Counted from the first letter of the stretch, positions 1-12,500 are shown. The stretch: DNA of 64,000 nucleotides from Strix aluco (GCF_031877795.1 NC_133933.1:27848529-27912528), one strand, 5' to 3'. Notes: a model not told the origin generated them from the letters alone. Made by a program: numbers and translations.

Positions 1-1370
1 TGACATTTGTGCATATTCATTAAGATGGTCATGAAAATGCAATGATAATGGCATAAAGTAGTTCTGTCTCTCACAAAACAATTGTAACAAATTTCCCTAC
101 AGTTTTGTCTATTTAGTGATGGCCTATTTCTCTTACACACAGGCTCTGTCTCTCTTCCTCTGTTCTCCGATATATCTGTTAAGATCCTGGGCATCATGTG
201 TTTTGCTTTGTCAAGGAGATATGTGTAATTACAGGTGGGCTGAGTACAGACAAGGAGAATGTATCGTGACTGAGTTCTGCCGCCTTTTTCATCAGCAGTA
301 TAACTACTTTAGATATCCCTCTTTGACTTGGGAGGGATGGCTAGTAGTTTTTCTGTTTTCTGGGGTCTCTTCCCCTGTAAAGCTCCTGGGAAGTGGGCAG
401 ATACCAGCAAGCATAATGTTCTAGAATGTCATGCCTGAGTCTACATAGCTGGTTCAAAAACTGCCACTAGTCCTGGAGACTTTAAGGATCAAATAAATAC
501 ACAACCTGGGATATGTTTCCTCAGTGCAGACTGAGACCACCTAAAAGCTAACTGTGTTTAGAACAGGTGATCCTGTTCTTGCCAATACCCTTGTACCCAA
601 TTTTGGCACTCACTTGACTCCTTGGTGAGTGGACTCAATCTGCTAAATCCTCTGGGCGGGGTGGGACTGCCCCTTTGGGCAGCAGTCAGCTGTTAGATTG
701 GTTCTGCTGCATCCTCTAGCAGCACCCTTTCCCTCCAATTGTCCTGACATACTTCCTGTGCTGTGTCCTTACGACCCACGGTCTTGCTTATCATGCTTTC
801 TAGATTTGCATTTATTAAACTACAGTGTGGTTAAATCAACCTCTCATCAAAGAGCTACTCCACTGGGAATTTTGTGGAGAAAAAGAAAAGGACTCTTTCC
901 TTTACAGTCACTTCTCTTAACGTGGGAGGCTCCTCTGCCTCCCTGTGTTGTTGCCCAGCACTTTGAAGGACTTTCTAGTCTTCTTTAGAACATCTTCACC
1001 TGTAGAGCTGCAAATCCATGATTTCTCGCTGTGACTTAGATGGTATTTTCATGTTATTGACCCTATTTCTATATAGGAAAGATTTGTAAAGATGCAGGGT
1101 CCTACTATCAATTTTCCTTTGCCATGGGATATTAATTATTGACTACGCTCTAGGATTTCACAGGACTGGTCTGGTGGAGCATTCAGCCATCATATGATAC
1201 CTCAATTTTTTGGCTTTTAACAGTAGATCTTTTTGTTAGTAGCTGAAACTAGACTTTACTGCTGTTAAGCACTTTCTTGAACTTCAGAAAAAGGGTTGGT
1301 TTTGACATTAGATGGTTAAACTCAGAAATTTTAATGCACTTGGTAATTCTTTGGTATTTTGTTACTTCCT

Positions 1371-1490
1371 GCACATCTCATAGTGCTTTGCTAAAGTGAG
1401 TATCAATCTTCTTGATTTGTAGATAAGGAAACTAAGGCACAGACACGCACAGTTACTAATTTCTGAGCTCTGATTAGAATTTGGATTTTC
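1371..1490 (-). repeat. MIR-like SINE relic
   Basis: Read on the + strand, the segment has the order of a reverse-complemented MIR core. A CATAGTGCTTTGCTAA-like part comes first. The block AGATAAGGAAACTAAGGCAC (1421-1440) follows, resembling the MIR sequence AGATGAGGAAACTGAGGCAC. A decayed tail around TCTGAGCTCTGATTAGAATT ends it. The match rests on remembered consensus, not a search. The copy is old and truncated. Confidence 0.6.
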
Positions 1491-2472
1491 TGACTGTTTT
1501 GTTTCCTCTTCAGATAGCGTTCCTTAAGCCCGCATCTGAATTTTATTATGAGAAGGATGTCCATTTATTTTATTTAAGCTAGCCTATACTTACCCTACAA
1601 TTGTAGAAAACTACAAAACCCCACAGTAGATGCTAATGCTCCTCAAAATTTAGGGTATAGAATAAGGTACACGAAATGACTTAATGCAAAAATGTGTACA
1701 TGGTTACAGCAGATATAATACTTGTTGAAGATAACTGGGAATAATGAACATCTCAAAGTTAGGATGTGTTTCACTTACAGGTGGAAGTGTAATGAGCTTA
1801 ACTTAGTGGCCCTAGGGAGACCACTGTCTCTTTAAATGCAACACAATTTATAAATTATTCTTGAAGAAAAGTGGTGCCAGGAGCAGAGGAATCACTACTT
1901 TAAAGAAAAGCACATGGCTTCTACAAGCACTGCATGCATTTGAAAGATGGCAGATAATATAACAGGGGAACTTTGGAGTGAAGTAGTACTGACGGTAAAG
2001 TTCTTGCTCTATATCAGTCTGGAGAGAGGACCTGAAGTCAACTGCACCATGTTCCTGAGGCAGCCATGTCCCTTCCAGGCTGGGGGAGTAAATTGGTCCT
2101 GGTTGCTGGAAATGATTTGAAGAGGTAACTGTTACTTGAGAAGGCAATACTGCACTGTGCCAGCACAAGTGAGCTGTAAAGGGGTGGGAGGAGGGGAAGA
2201 AATCAGGCAAACACCCAACTTGGTTTCTTCTTACTTCTTCATGGAGGGGAGCAGATGGGGAGACAGCAGCAGCTCCTCCCCATGTCTTGCTCTTGCTGCT
2301 CATCAAGGGTCTCGTTGGTGCAGCAGGAAGGGTTTAATTGCTCCTCCTGGCATGGAGAGATCTTGAATGTGTCTTGTACAAGAAAGAAGCGCAGTGTGAC
2401 TCTGCTCTAGAGATGATGAAAGTCCTACCTTACCATTACTGGTGCTAGGCAAAGCACAGCAGTAACAATTTT

Positions 2473-3660
2473 ATGGCTCTGAAGTTTTTTCCTCCAGGTC
2501 TCTCCCTTAGGACATACAGAAGAGAGAGAGCCCTTGAGAAGAAAAGGGACTTAGCACAAACTTTGGAGAACTTTGGACTGAGGTTAGTTCAGGGGGGAAA
2601 CTTTCAGAGGGAAGGGAAGCTGAACAGGAAGAGAGAGGAAAAACTAAAGGTGGGAGAATTAGTGAAGGCTGTGTGCTGTGAAGGAGAGGGACATGATGAA
2701 AAGCAGCAGAAGAAATTGGTGGGACATAAGGACTCTGAGGGCAGAAGACAAAGGTTTGAGGGACCTGATGCTGGTTGAAGAGTTGTTCTGAGCAGAAAGT
2801 GGTAAGATCCTTACAGGAGCAAACAGGAGAAAGATGTTTGGGGAAGGACCATGTCCTTAGCAATGATAAGTATGAGTGAATTTACTGTAGTGATTTGCAA
2901 GAGGCAACAGGAGGGGCTGTGAAATAAAAGTGAACTTAGAAGCTGAAGGATATAAAGGGTTTGGCAAAATAATTGATAAAGATAGGTGAAGTATTTTGGG
3001 AACTATGCAATAGGAATTTTCAGGAAGCATAAGTTGAACATTTATAGGAGGAAATGATTATGCTCATGCTGTATGGTGCAGTCCTCAATTGAATACCCAG
3101 TTCATCTGTCTTCAGAAAATTGCCTAATTATATGAAACTCAGACAAATCCTAATGTAACTTTCCAGTTTGTCAACATGTATATGCCAAGTCAAAGTCTAC
3201 CTCCTCTGCTGTTACCTGAGGACTGTGCTGAAGACATACTGACTGTAACTGAACCCAAACAGAGAAGAGGAGGCAGATGGAGAGCTGGAAGGTCCTCCTT
3301 TGGGATAGAATGAAAAACTGGAAGAAGATGTGGAATCACGCTGTGGTGAAAGGCGGCTTTGGGCAAGGAAGGTGAGATCAGCTTGAATGCTCAGGGTTGA
3401 GCAGGATGCTTGTTGCTTAATGTTGATGAAGCAGAAGAGGATGAAAGGGGCTGCCTGGTAAAGCAGCCATAGATTAAGGAGCCATGAAATAGGGGATTAA
3501 AGGAGAAGGTCTAAAGGAAAATTAAGAATAGGGGCAGAGATTTGATTGAGAGTCAGGAGAAGGTGTTGATAATCAATTGATGAAAACAGAGAATTGATTA
3601 ATTAGGTATAGATAATGTACTGAAAGGGTTGAAGGCCAGAGGATGAATTAGAGAATGGTT
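2473..3660. other. Purine-rich stretch on the + strand
   Basis: The + strand is strongly enriched in A and G over more than 1 kb, with many AGAG, GAAG and GGAG words and few C or T runs. This keeps several short frames open (for example 2473-2778 on + and 2507-2863 on -). Their translations are low-complexity and resemble no known family. I read it as a composition-biased non-coding segment, possibly a decayed repeat whose family I cannot name. Confidence 0.4.
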
Positions 3661-6600
3661 TTTGGAGAATGGGCTAATAAAGGAAAAGAGAAGCTTTTAC
3701 TTGGACACTTCCTGTGCTGGGAACTGGCAGGAAAGTATACGATGGATTGGGGTGGGGGAAGGTGTGGAGGAAATAACAGAAAAGGTCAATTATTAGAGCC
3801 CAAGTGCTTCAGTTGTATAGGATGGCCCATCCTGCCTGGACAGGCCATTACTACAGCCTACTATGGTCATGCAAAAGAAAATCTGTGCGACAAAGTCCTT
3901 GCAGAGGTTTCTTTTCACTGGATTTACCATGTGGAGGTCTAGCTCAGTATTTTCAAGTGAAGGAAGCCTGTAAAACTTGTTGCCTAAAAAAGTCTTTCAT
4001 TTCTGACTTTCTAGTAACAAAGAAAGTTTTTGGTGCTAAAATAAGTGATGTGATGTACTGTACTTCTAAAGCTGTTAAAAGGCTCTTAACAGCTCTATAA
4101 AATACTTGCTGCCTCCTCCTGTGCTTTCAGAAAATTTTACTCTAGTATTTATTTCACTGGCTTATACAGAATTTCCTCCCCTTTAAAACATAAGTTGTTA
4201 ATTATTTCTGGGTTGTCATGATCAACTCCCCTCCAGCTATTAAAATATACTTGCATTGTAGTTTTATTATTACTTGCAAAATATTGGAAAAAATAATTTT
4301 GCTAGACAGTTAAATTTGAAATAAATATTGACTTGGCTATGCAAATGGATCTTTTATGTTAATTTCCTGCAAATATTCAAATGGTGTAGTTTTACGAGAA
4401 AAAGCACTCATAAAAACAATCTTTATGAATATTCACTGAAAGTGAATTTTGAATTGTACACTTGAGCCTAATCTTTGAAAGTCATGCTGTGTGGGTTAGT
4501 CTGCATAGGTCACTTCACACAACAGCAAAAACAGTACATGCGACTAGTCAGCACTGCACAAATACTGGATAATATTGTTGTAAGGTGTTTGCAGAACAAA
4601 TATACAAATGAAAGCTTTCAATACCCTGCAAAATTCTTCAGTTTTTCAGAACTCTTCATGAACAGAAGACAAGGCAAAATTGATGAACAAATTAGTAGTC
4701 AGGACTTTACTCATCACCAATTAAAATATTATTTAAACGCAATTGTGACAGTGCAGAACACCCATGGCATTTTGGGGAGGGAAATGGATTACCTGAAATT
4801 CTAACTCAATAGTTCCAGGAATTATGCTTCTAAGGAATTATTTTATGTTTTAAATTGGCATTGCACTGTGTAATTATAAAACACGTGCAATTGTACGCTG
4901 TTTGTGCATACTAGTTTTGTATTATTGGAGCTCTGAGTAAGTGTATTGCTGCATTCCCTGTCTCCCTTCAGCCGTTTTTTTTTTTTTCCTCCTACCAGAT
5001 TATCATTGTTACAAAGTCAAGCACACTGAAGTTTGGAAATGGTGGTGTTAAGTTTGCCCTGTATGCAAACTTAATTAGTCCCTGTGGTTTTACCATCTCC
5101 AACAAGATGCTCCAGTGATCTCCACTGAGCATATGCAAATTGGTGGTTTTGAGGGCTTTTAACTTGATTATAGAAAGACAACTTCTCATATCAAATCCCT
5201 GCTTCAGAGCATACAAATTTTATACGTGTGCTGTTCAAAATTTTCCAGTCAAGGCACAGACTGTTGTGTGACAAATTAGACTTTATGGTTTCTTTTCAAT
5301 AGTAACCTGCCCCAACCTCCTAGAGAGGTCAGTGGGTCCTAGACTCTGCTAACCATGGGTTAAAAAACCAGCTGGTATGGAAAGCTTTTTTGGATGATGC
5401 TATCTGCCATGGATAAGGTGTCGAATCATTAGGAGCAGGCTCCCAGTTATGTCACAACTTTCTGATGCAGGTCAGATTCTCCGATGGCATCTGTATGGCT
5501 CAGAGCACCCCAGCGGCTATTGAAGGCTTTCTTTTCTGATGAGATGAACAGTTGTAACTAAAAGCCTGAAGCATTTGAATTAGGTCATTTTCCTTGCGTG
5601 CTTCCTAAAGTCATTCTAACTCTGTTATAAGGGCATAATGAATTCTTCACGAGAATTCACTACATAATACTAGCATACTTTCTTGCCTGGTAGGATTCCC
5701 TGTTTTCATATATGTATAAATAAAGAGCCTTCAAAACACTCCTGTGAACAGGATCCATAGTATTTCCTGCAAAATCACTCTCTGGTTTTTCGTCTGTGGT
5801 ACAGTTTATATTGTATGCCTGCTCATGGTTGCCAGGGCCTTTGGATGCTTTCTCATCTTTTAACCTCCTGCAGGTAGTTTATTCATTATACTCCTGATGA
5901 ACAGTGGTGTCTTTGACAAAAATGTAGTTGATCCTTGACCTGGTTAATGGTGCTGTTTGCCCGCAGTGTGGCTTTGCAAGGTTTGTACTATCGTCTTGTG
6001 TATTTGAATGAATTATGTAAAGGGAAAAATCGTGATCTCTGCTGGGCTGGTTACCTTTGGGGATAGAGGGTGTAACATGAGAGTGAGGGCCATTTTCCCA
6101 AACTGAGCACTGACTAGGGAAGATGCTGTGGTGTACCTGGGAGATGCTGGAGCTGTCAAGTATTTGCAGAGTGTAGCAGAAAGTGCATTTTGTGGTGAAG
6201 GTACCCTGAGTTTCCTTTCGGATACCTGTTAGACCTGCAAGGATTCTTGGAGCAAGCCTTGCCGCTTGATAGAAAGAAGTGGGACAAAGCAAAACTTGGT
6301 TGTTTTTTTTTTTAAATATTTTAGGAATGCCAAGAAATGCACACAAGTCACAATCTGGTATCTTGGCCACTTGGTAAGTCCCCATTTTTTTCAGACGTAT
6401 GCTCCATGACTCATAGCTGTTCCCATCCTGTTTGATGTCCTGCAATGGTAGCTAATGTTTGGGATTTTATTACTGTGCTGTTTTCTGTCTGCTCTCTCTC
6501 CATCCTGTTCTGCAAGACCTGGTTTGTTCTTGATGTGCAAACGCTCTTACCGTCGTACTGTTGATGGACTGTGGTAGCCTGTAGTCTAACTGTATTTATC

Positions 6601-7671
6601 TAGAAATGCTTTGTGTGCTGGGATGTTGCACCATGCCTCAGACCAATGTGTTTACCACGGAAGGGTTGGGGGAAAAAAAGTTCTTTACATTTGAATACTT
6701 TAGGGAATGTAATTCTGACAACAGAGCTACGATGTTTAATGACTACCAGAACACGAAAACACTGCAAAGTGACTGATAACACTTTAGCAGGAATTACTAT
6801 TTATCTTTTATGACCTTAGGAAAAAGATCTGTATTAAAGCAGAGATGTTCCAGGAACAGCTGAGGAGCTTGTTTGATGTGGGATGAAGGGCTTGTTAAAA
6901 TGCATTAAGAGTTACGACACAGGATGGTTTCTTAGCAGTTGTGTATATTGCCAAATAATTTTGTCGCTATGTAGCTAGTAAAAGTCCAAACATGCTAAGG
7001 TGACAAGTTACTGGAGGCTATTTCAACCAAATTGTCAGGAAAGATACCAGCCAGGTTGCAGCTCATGTAACTTCCATAATAAAGATAAAATTTATAGATG
7101 CTTTATATATCCTCAGGGGACATATTAATTGGCGCTTGTCTGTCCAGAAATACATAATAAACAACCTATTGTAGTTCATGCTCAGCTCACTGATGACAAC
7201 TTTGCAGCTTGTTTGGGCTTGCTTTGCATAGCCATACCAATGACAGAAATGAAGTTCATGTCAAAAACATCTGAAGGTCCTGACAACGTTTCTTCTTTGC
7301 ACTTTTTTTTTTTTTTTTTTTCCCGTGGAAAGTGTACCTATGGCACTTCTCTGCTCTTGTTCGTGCTCCTCCGTCGGTCCTCTGACTGCGAACTCCCACC
7401 AGTTTCAGTGCGTAAAAGAAATGAATTCCCCTCTCTCTACCCAGTTAAAACCTGACCTTAACACTTGAGAAAAGTGGATCCAGAGACAACTAACTCGTTG
7501 CTTTTGAAGTTGACCAGGCAGACGCCGACAATCGCGCCCCGCGCAAGGCCTCACGCCCCCCCAGAAAGGCGGCCTGGCGCCGCCGCCACTGCGCCACGGA
7601 GGGGCTGCCCCACAGAACCGCGGGCCCGAGGGGAGCCGGGGCCTGCCCGCCGCCGGCCGCCCGCTCCTCCT

Positions 7672-7711
7672 CCGGCGACGGGCGGCTGCCCGGCGACGGG
7701 CGGCTGCCCGG
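7672..7711 (+). repeat. 18-bp GC-rich tandem repeat, about 2.2 copies
   Basis: Two identical 18-bp units stand head to tail at 7672-7689 and 7690-7707, followed by a partial third copy (CCGG). The unit reads CCGGCGACGGGCGGCTGC. The junction between units makes the string CTGCCCGGCGAC, which resembles the X-box-like motif at 7973-7985. Such short GC repeats in CpG islands are often length-variable between individuals. Confidence 0.85.
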
Positions 7712-7972
7712 GGCCCTCTTCAATATTTCATACGGCGCACCCGAGCGGCAGCGACACGGCTTCCCGCGGGCCGCCCTTCTCATCCCGGGGAGGGGTGGCT
7801 AGGCGCGTGTAAAACTAAGCCGGGGTGGGGTGGGGGAAGAAAGAAGGAGCCGTGCGCCCCGGGCCGCCGCCTGCCGCTGCCGCTTTAAAGCGCGGCGGGC
7901 GCCGGACGGGCGGGCGGGGGCCGGCGGGGCCGCGGCGGGCCCGGGCCGCGGGGGCGGGGAGGAGGCCGCGGC

Positions 7973-7985
7973 GTTGCCGGGCGAC
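7973..7985 (+). promoter_or_regulatory. RFX X-box-like motif in the CpG island
   Basis: GTTGCCGGGCGAC is read as half-site GTTGCC, a one-base spacer, and half-site GGCGAC. The RFX X-box, found in promoters of many ciliary genes, is an imperfect inverted repeat of GTTGCC and GGCAAC-type halves. This copy differs at one position in the second half. Usherin works at the photoreceptor periciliary membrane, so an RFX site would make biological sense. GC-rich sequence produces such matches by chance fairly often. Confidence 0.35.
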
Positions 7986-8830
7986 GGCGGGCGGCGTTGG
8001 CGCGGGGAGCCGGCGGGCGCCGCGCCGCTCTCCTCGCTCCTCTCCCCGGCGGAGTAAATAACGGTAAATCAACTTATTTATCAGCTGCCATCGCGCGGTT
8101 CGCCGCCTGCCCCTGCCCCGCCTGCCGGGGAGCCCCAGCGCAGGCGTTCGCTATTCGAAAGATCCACACGGGACAGATGGGGAACGTGGTTTTAATCAGC
8201 TTTGCCGAGGGCTGAAAGGAGCGGCGTGAGGTGGGCAGCGGGGTAAGGCACGAAGCGGGCCGGCCGCTTCAGGGGACGATAGATCCGTGGCCGGGGGTTC
8301 AGGCCGCCGCTCCCGCTCGCTGGCCCCCAGCGCGCCTCGGGAGCAGAGGCAGGGGGGTGTCCCTCAGCGTACCCTGAAATAGCGCGGTGGGGATGGCGCC
8401 GAGCAGCTCCCAGGGAGCGGTGTAAAGCTGAGGTGAGCATCGGGGGGTTGCAGATGTGAGATGGAAGCAACTAGCTTGAAACCCTCGGGAAAGATGTTTG
8501 GAGGCTGAAGGGGCATGCCCTGGTTTCCTACCTTAGTCTGTGCCTGTTACCTTAACGTGCGAAGCCGTGTGTCGGCCTCGCGTGACGTGACGGGTCTGGG
8601 ATAAATGCTCGGCTGCGAGCGTGTGCGGGTTCAGGTCGGCCTCACCCCGTTACCCATATGTACAGAGACGTCTTGGCTGTAGCCAGTGAAGGTGCACAGG
8701 CGGGCCTGCTGGCTGAAATTTGGAAGCAGAGTTCCAACCCTTAAAATCCCTACTGGGGCATCGCTCGCCTCTGTTGGTGCAGAAGGGCACGTTCCTCCCA
8801 CGGACTGTGTCTGTTTTCTGTGGTTTGCAG

Positions 8831-9025
8831 ATACCGGCTGTCACCCATGTGCGTTTCGCTGGCCAGAAGACATAGATGTCCCCTGCGACTGAGTCCTTGC
8901 ATGAGTGTTTTGAAGATGAAACAGTGCATAAACTCTTAAAGCGTACCACCTGAGGACATTGCTACCGACATGGACATCATTATTTATTTACAGATGCTGT
9001 AATCAGGAGGAGCTTTTTTGTAAAC
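8831..9025 (+). other. USH2A: Likely 5'UTR part of USH2A exon 2
   Basis: A good splice acceptor, a pyrimidine-rich run ending in GTTTGCAG, ends at 8830. A second one, TATTTATTTACAG, ends at 8993. Either could open exon 2. The first gives 195 nt of 5'UTR before the ATG at 9026, the second 32 nt. If the first is used, the leader contains several upstream ATGs (8847, 8876, 8901, 8916, 8970, 8994), all followed by stops before 9026. RNA evidence would be needed to choose. Confidence 0.5.
8847..8939 (+). other. Candidate upstream ORF in the USH2A leader
   Basis: An ATG at 8847 opens 30 codons and stops at TAA 8937-8939, 86 nt before the usherin start. Further ATGs at 8901 and 8916 share its frame. 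Overlapping short frames run 8876-8953 and 8970-9002. None resembles a known peptide. It matters only if exon 2 starts near 8831, and its role would be to damp translation of the main frame. Confidence 0.3.
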
Positions 9026-9510
9026 ATGAATTGCTGGGCTCTTTCCTTGAGGTGTCGTTTCTTGTTTCATGCTATTGAAACATTAATCTTAACTTATTAT
9101 GACTCCTTTGTGTTGGTCAGCTCTCAGGGACATTTCCCTAGGCTTGAAAATGTGGGAGCTTTCAAGAATGTGTCAACCGTGCCAACTCAAGCCACTTGTG
9201 GGCTGCCAGACCGAAGTACTTTTTGTCATAGCTCAGTAGCAGTTGAAAGTATTATGTCCTGTACCCAGAGGTTTTGTGTTCAGGAGTGTCCATACAGGTC
9301 ATCGCCTTCTTCCTACAAACTGCTTCTTTCAGAAGGCCTTGGTACCTGTATCACAGAGGACAAAAGGGACTTGCAGCCAGGGTCCTTCAGCAACGCTTCC
9401 AGTTTCATTTTTCATAATCACAAGGATTGCTTCTCTACTCCCCGTTCTCTGAGGCTTGCAGCTTCGTTTACGTTAACTGTATGGTTGAAACCTGAGCAAG
9501 AAGGTGTAAT
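9026..9510 (+). CDS. USH2A: Usherin, coding exon 2: signal peptide and start of LamG-like domain
   Basis: This exon encodes residues 1-161 and two bases of codon 162. The ATG at 9026 has A at -3 (AAACATGA), and the 485 coding bases equal the human exon-2 coding length as I recall it. Residues about 12-32 form a hydrophobic signal segment after an unusually long N-terminal part. FPRLENVGAF (37-46) and CGLPDRSTFC (58-67) are usherin-like. Possible N-glycosylation sites are N48-V-S and N123-A-S. Cysteines stand at 58, 67, 79, 84, 88, 108 and 135. ASFTLTVWLKPEQ (146-158) begins the LamG-like jellyroll. The exon ends AAT|GTAAGT, and the split Met codon AT|G is completed by the exon at 14761. Usherin is secreted or membrane-anchored and serves photoreceptor and hair-cell periciliary links. 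Identification is by remembered similarity to human usherin. Confidence 0.96.
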
Positions 9511-12500
9511 GTAAGTAGTATTGAAGGTGTTTACTTTCCTGGTGCTCTTAAAAAAATTGATCATTGTAGTCACAGTCATTATTAGCAAGCTATTTAAAAT
9601 TTTAAAAAGGTACAGTGAGAAACTGTGGTGCTTTAAAGCCGTATTTAGGTTGGGGGCTTCGCAAATGTCAAGACAAGTAGATTCAGTTTCAATGGCACTG
9701 ACTCAGGTGATAATCCAGTTGCTTTCAGTGGAAACTATTCATACATAATGTGTGTGTCTATTCTTAAAAATCTAAATTTGTATTTCTAATTCACATTCCT
9801 CCTTCTAAAAGCTGCTAGAAAAACGTGTTGTCAGGGGTTTGTGCTGTTGCTGCTTTCGTGATGGAAAAAAATAATTAAAATTTTAGGAAACCCCCAACAC
9901 AAGTTTACTTCTTAAAAAAAACCAAGGAAAACCTCTAGATCTTCCAAAATGAATGTTTCAGAGCTGTAGAAGAGTGGTCATAGTTTTTCTGGAAGATATG
10001 GGGAATGTTGATGGAACGAGAGATCATGTTGCTACTTTAACAAAAGATTCCACTATTCAAACTGCTAGTGAAGTTTCACTAGGTGTTCAAAACCAGACGT
10101 GGATAAGCATGCTCCCTCTCTTATTTGCCTACATGTCACATTTTTAGCAAATATTGCTGTTATAAGTGGCCCTTCAGCTTGACCAGGCCTAACCATAATG
10201 AAGAATTTGCTTTTTAAAAAATGCATTGCAAATCCTGCAAAAAAAGTTCCTCTCAGTGACAAAATGCAGACCCTCCTACTCTTTCTTACCCAGGTTGTGC
10301 AGATCCTCTTTGAAGTGAAGCACAGAAAGTACGGTGCATTCCTTCAGAGTATATGTCACAAATGTTTTTGTACTTGTGCTCCTGACTTACTCTTGGAATG
10401 AAACTAATGATCTGCTCTGTTGTAGCATTCTTCATACTTATTTGCATGCTGATGTGAACTAGTAAGTTGTCTAGGGGTGTGAAAATCATCGGAAACAATG
10501 GAAATGTCTAAAATTATAACAATATATGTAAAAGTATAGTCTGCTTTATGCAAAGATAATTACCTTTAAAAAACCAACCTAGCTACAGAAATTGTGGTTA
10601 TGGAGGGGAAATAAATGAGATCTGCAGAGCAAAAGTGACTTTCGTTTGAGCTTAAATCAGCTCAGCTGAAGGTAGGTGTAAAGGTGTCTCTGGAGCTTTG
10701 GCCTAGTGTCTTTTATAGACAGCATTTTCTGTATAATGTTTCAATGCCAGAGAGTCCATGCCTGGGGTTGTCCTATGTCATAAATTCATGTCCATGCACA
10801 TGTGGGGATTATCAACCTTGTTCAGCAGAGCATATGCCTAACTTGAAGCAGAAATGTCCTGCTAATTTCCAAGCAAGCTGTGATGTGTTGAGTGAGATCC
10901 GTGAAACTCTTTTGTCAATGAGTTAGGCTTTTGCTTGCATGGAGCCTAAAACAATGAAATGTGTGTCCTTAGTTTCAAATGATTTAGTGCTGTGCAGAAA
11001 CCAGATTCTACCAATGTCTGATTATCCATGGACTAGTGTAAAACATTAGCCTCCAATTGCTACTGTGTTAATAACTACACAATGTACATATTCCTGTTCA
11101 GTGGGTTTTATAGATCACTTTAAAATCTAAATGTTTTTATTCAATTTTTGTAATAGATCACTTCATTCTTCTGCCTTGTGAGATTGCTGCTACTCAACAT
11201 GTAGAAATGATTATGGTAGAGCCCAGTCCTCAAAATAGTAGTTGTACAACAGTTATTCCAGTGGTCAGGATGATATGCTGCTGTCCAGGCTCTTTTTTTC
11301 ACTGTTCACTGAAAGAAGCATGTTAATTTTTCTTTCTTCATAAAAGGAATTCAGAGCTGCAGTTGTGGTGAAACAGTAATTGCACACTAATAGTCACCGA
11401 AGCTCAACTCCGAAGGCATCCTACAAAAGAGAAATAGTTTAACAGCAAACTAAGATGTTTTTCCTTTTATTGTATTGGTTTAGTGAGTCCTTCAGGTTGG
11501 CAGAAGGAATTTGACTTACCAGATGTCCTACATTTTGCAGTCCCTGATGGGGAATTGTCCCTGTTAGATGTCATTTGTGAGACCTTTTAAACCCCATTAT
11601 CACAGCAGAGGGACTTCACGGAAGTGGGACTCATTCTAACAAAGTGTTTGCGCTGCCACCAAAACACAGGAAGATGAACCAGAACCAGCCGCTCACTTTT
11701 ACCAGTAGAATAATTGAAAGTTTAACAAGGTATTTTGTTTAGTGGCATAGTGCTCTTACATTAAGTACCCCAGACCCATGGTTTCTGAACGTGCTATACT
11801 AATGCGTTTTTTTCATGCTGAATGTTATATGGTCTGGCTGCTAGAGAGCACTTAGGAAAGAAGCTAGGAGTGTTGCTGTGTAGTATCCCGTTGCATCCTT
11901 GTAAAGACTGTGACATGTCTGTTAGGCATGTGCCCATGTAAGAGAATAGCAGGATTTTTCTGCTAGAAGTTACTGTGCTGGCTGAAGTGAGAGATACTGA
12001 TGTGAAGATGCAAAGCCTGAAGGCCCTTTAAAGATTGTGACATTCTGAGGGAGCAAATATATGTGAATAGTCAAAGACACCAAGAATTTTCTTCATCAGT
12101 TTCATATACCAAGTTTTCTTACGTGAATCTGGGAAAGAATACACTTTCATAAAAGGTGAGAGGAAAGTGAGATCATGTGGATTTATTTGAAGCCCTAATG
12201 TTCTTCTAAGATGTATAGTATAGGTATTTGTAGGTATGCTTTTAAGTCACTGCATATCGGAAATCTTGAAGAAAAGCAAGAGAACAGTGAGAAAACACTG
12301 ACATTTGTACTCTAGTCTTTAAATTTACTTTCCCTTTAGGCAATAAGTGCAATAAGTCAGCAGAGCTCTTGTCCCTGAATTTTATTCTTTCCCAGCGCTT
12401 CCTCTCTTACTGCATGGACTCATCAGTTAATATAAATGATTTCTGTAAGCCTGTGCGTAGCCTGTAAGCAAGCCTTAGCACAATACAGGAAATTGTATAT

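Larger units (their letters stand above)
1..7489. other. Intergenic region upstream of USH2A
   Basis: No exon, RNA gene or recognisable protein was found here on either strand. The open frames are short and unlike any family I know; the longest, 188 codons on the minus strand at 5879-6445, has no recognisable motif. The stretch holds a MIR-like SINE (1371-1490), a purine-rich tract (about 2473-3660) and a T19 run at 7303-7321 just before the CpG island. In human the next gene on the 5' side of USH2A is ESRRG, tens of kilobases away, so an empty stretch is expected if synteny holds. Confidence 0.6.
7490..8475 (+). promoter_or_regulatory. USH2A: CpG island; likely USH2A promoter and non-coding exon 1
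   Basis: The base composition changes abruptly from AT-rich to very GC-rich and CpG-dense near 7500 and returns to normal by about 8500. GC boxes of the GGGGCGGGG type occur at 7951-7959 and nearby. A palindromic CGCTTTAAAGCG lies at 7881-7892, whose TTTAAA core could act as a weak TATA-like element. The island ends about 550 bp before the USH2A start codon, and human USH2A has a non-coding first exon, so promoter plus exon 1 is the natural reading. The start site cannot be placed from sequence. Possible exon-1 donors are GAG|GTGAGC after 8432, GTAAGG at 8243 and GAG|GTGGGC after 8230. A bidirectional promoter is possible but I see no divergent gene. Confidence 0.65.
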
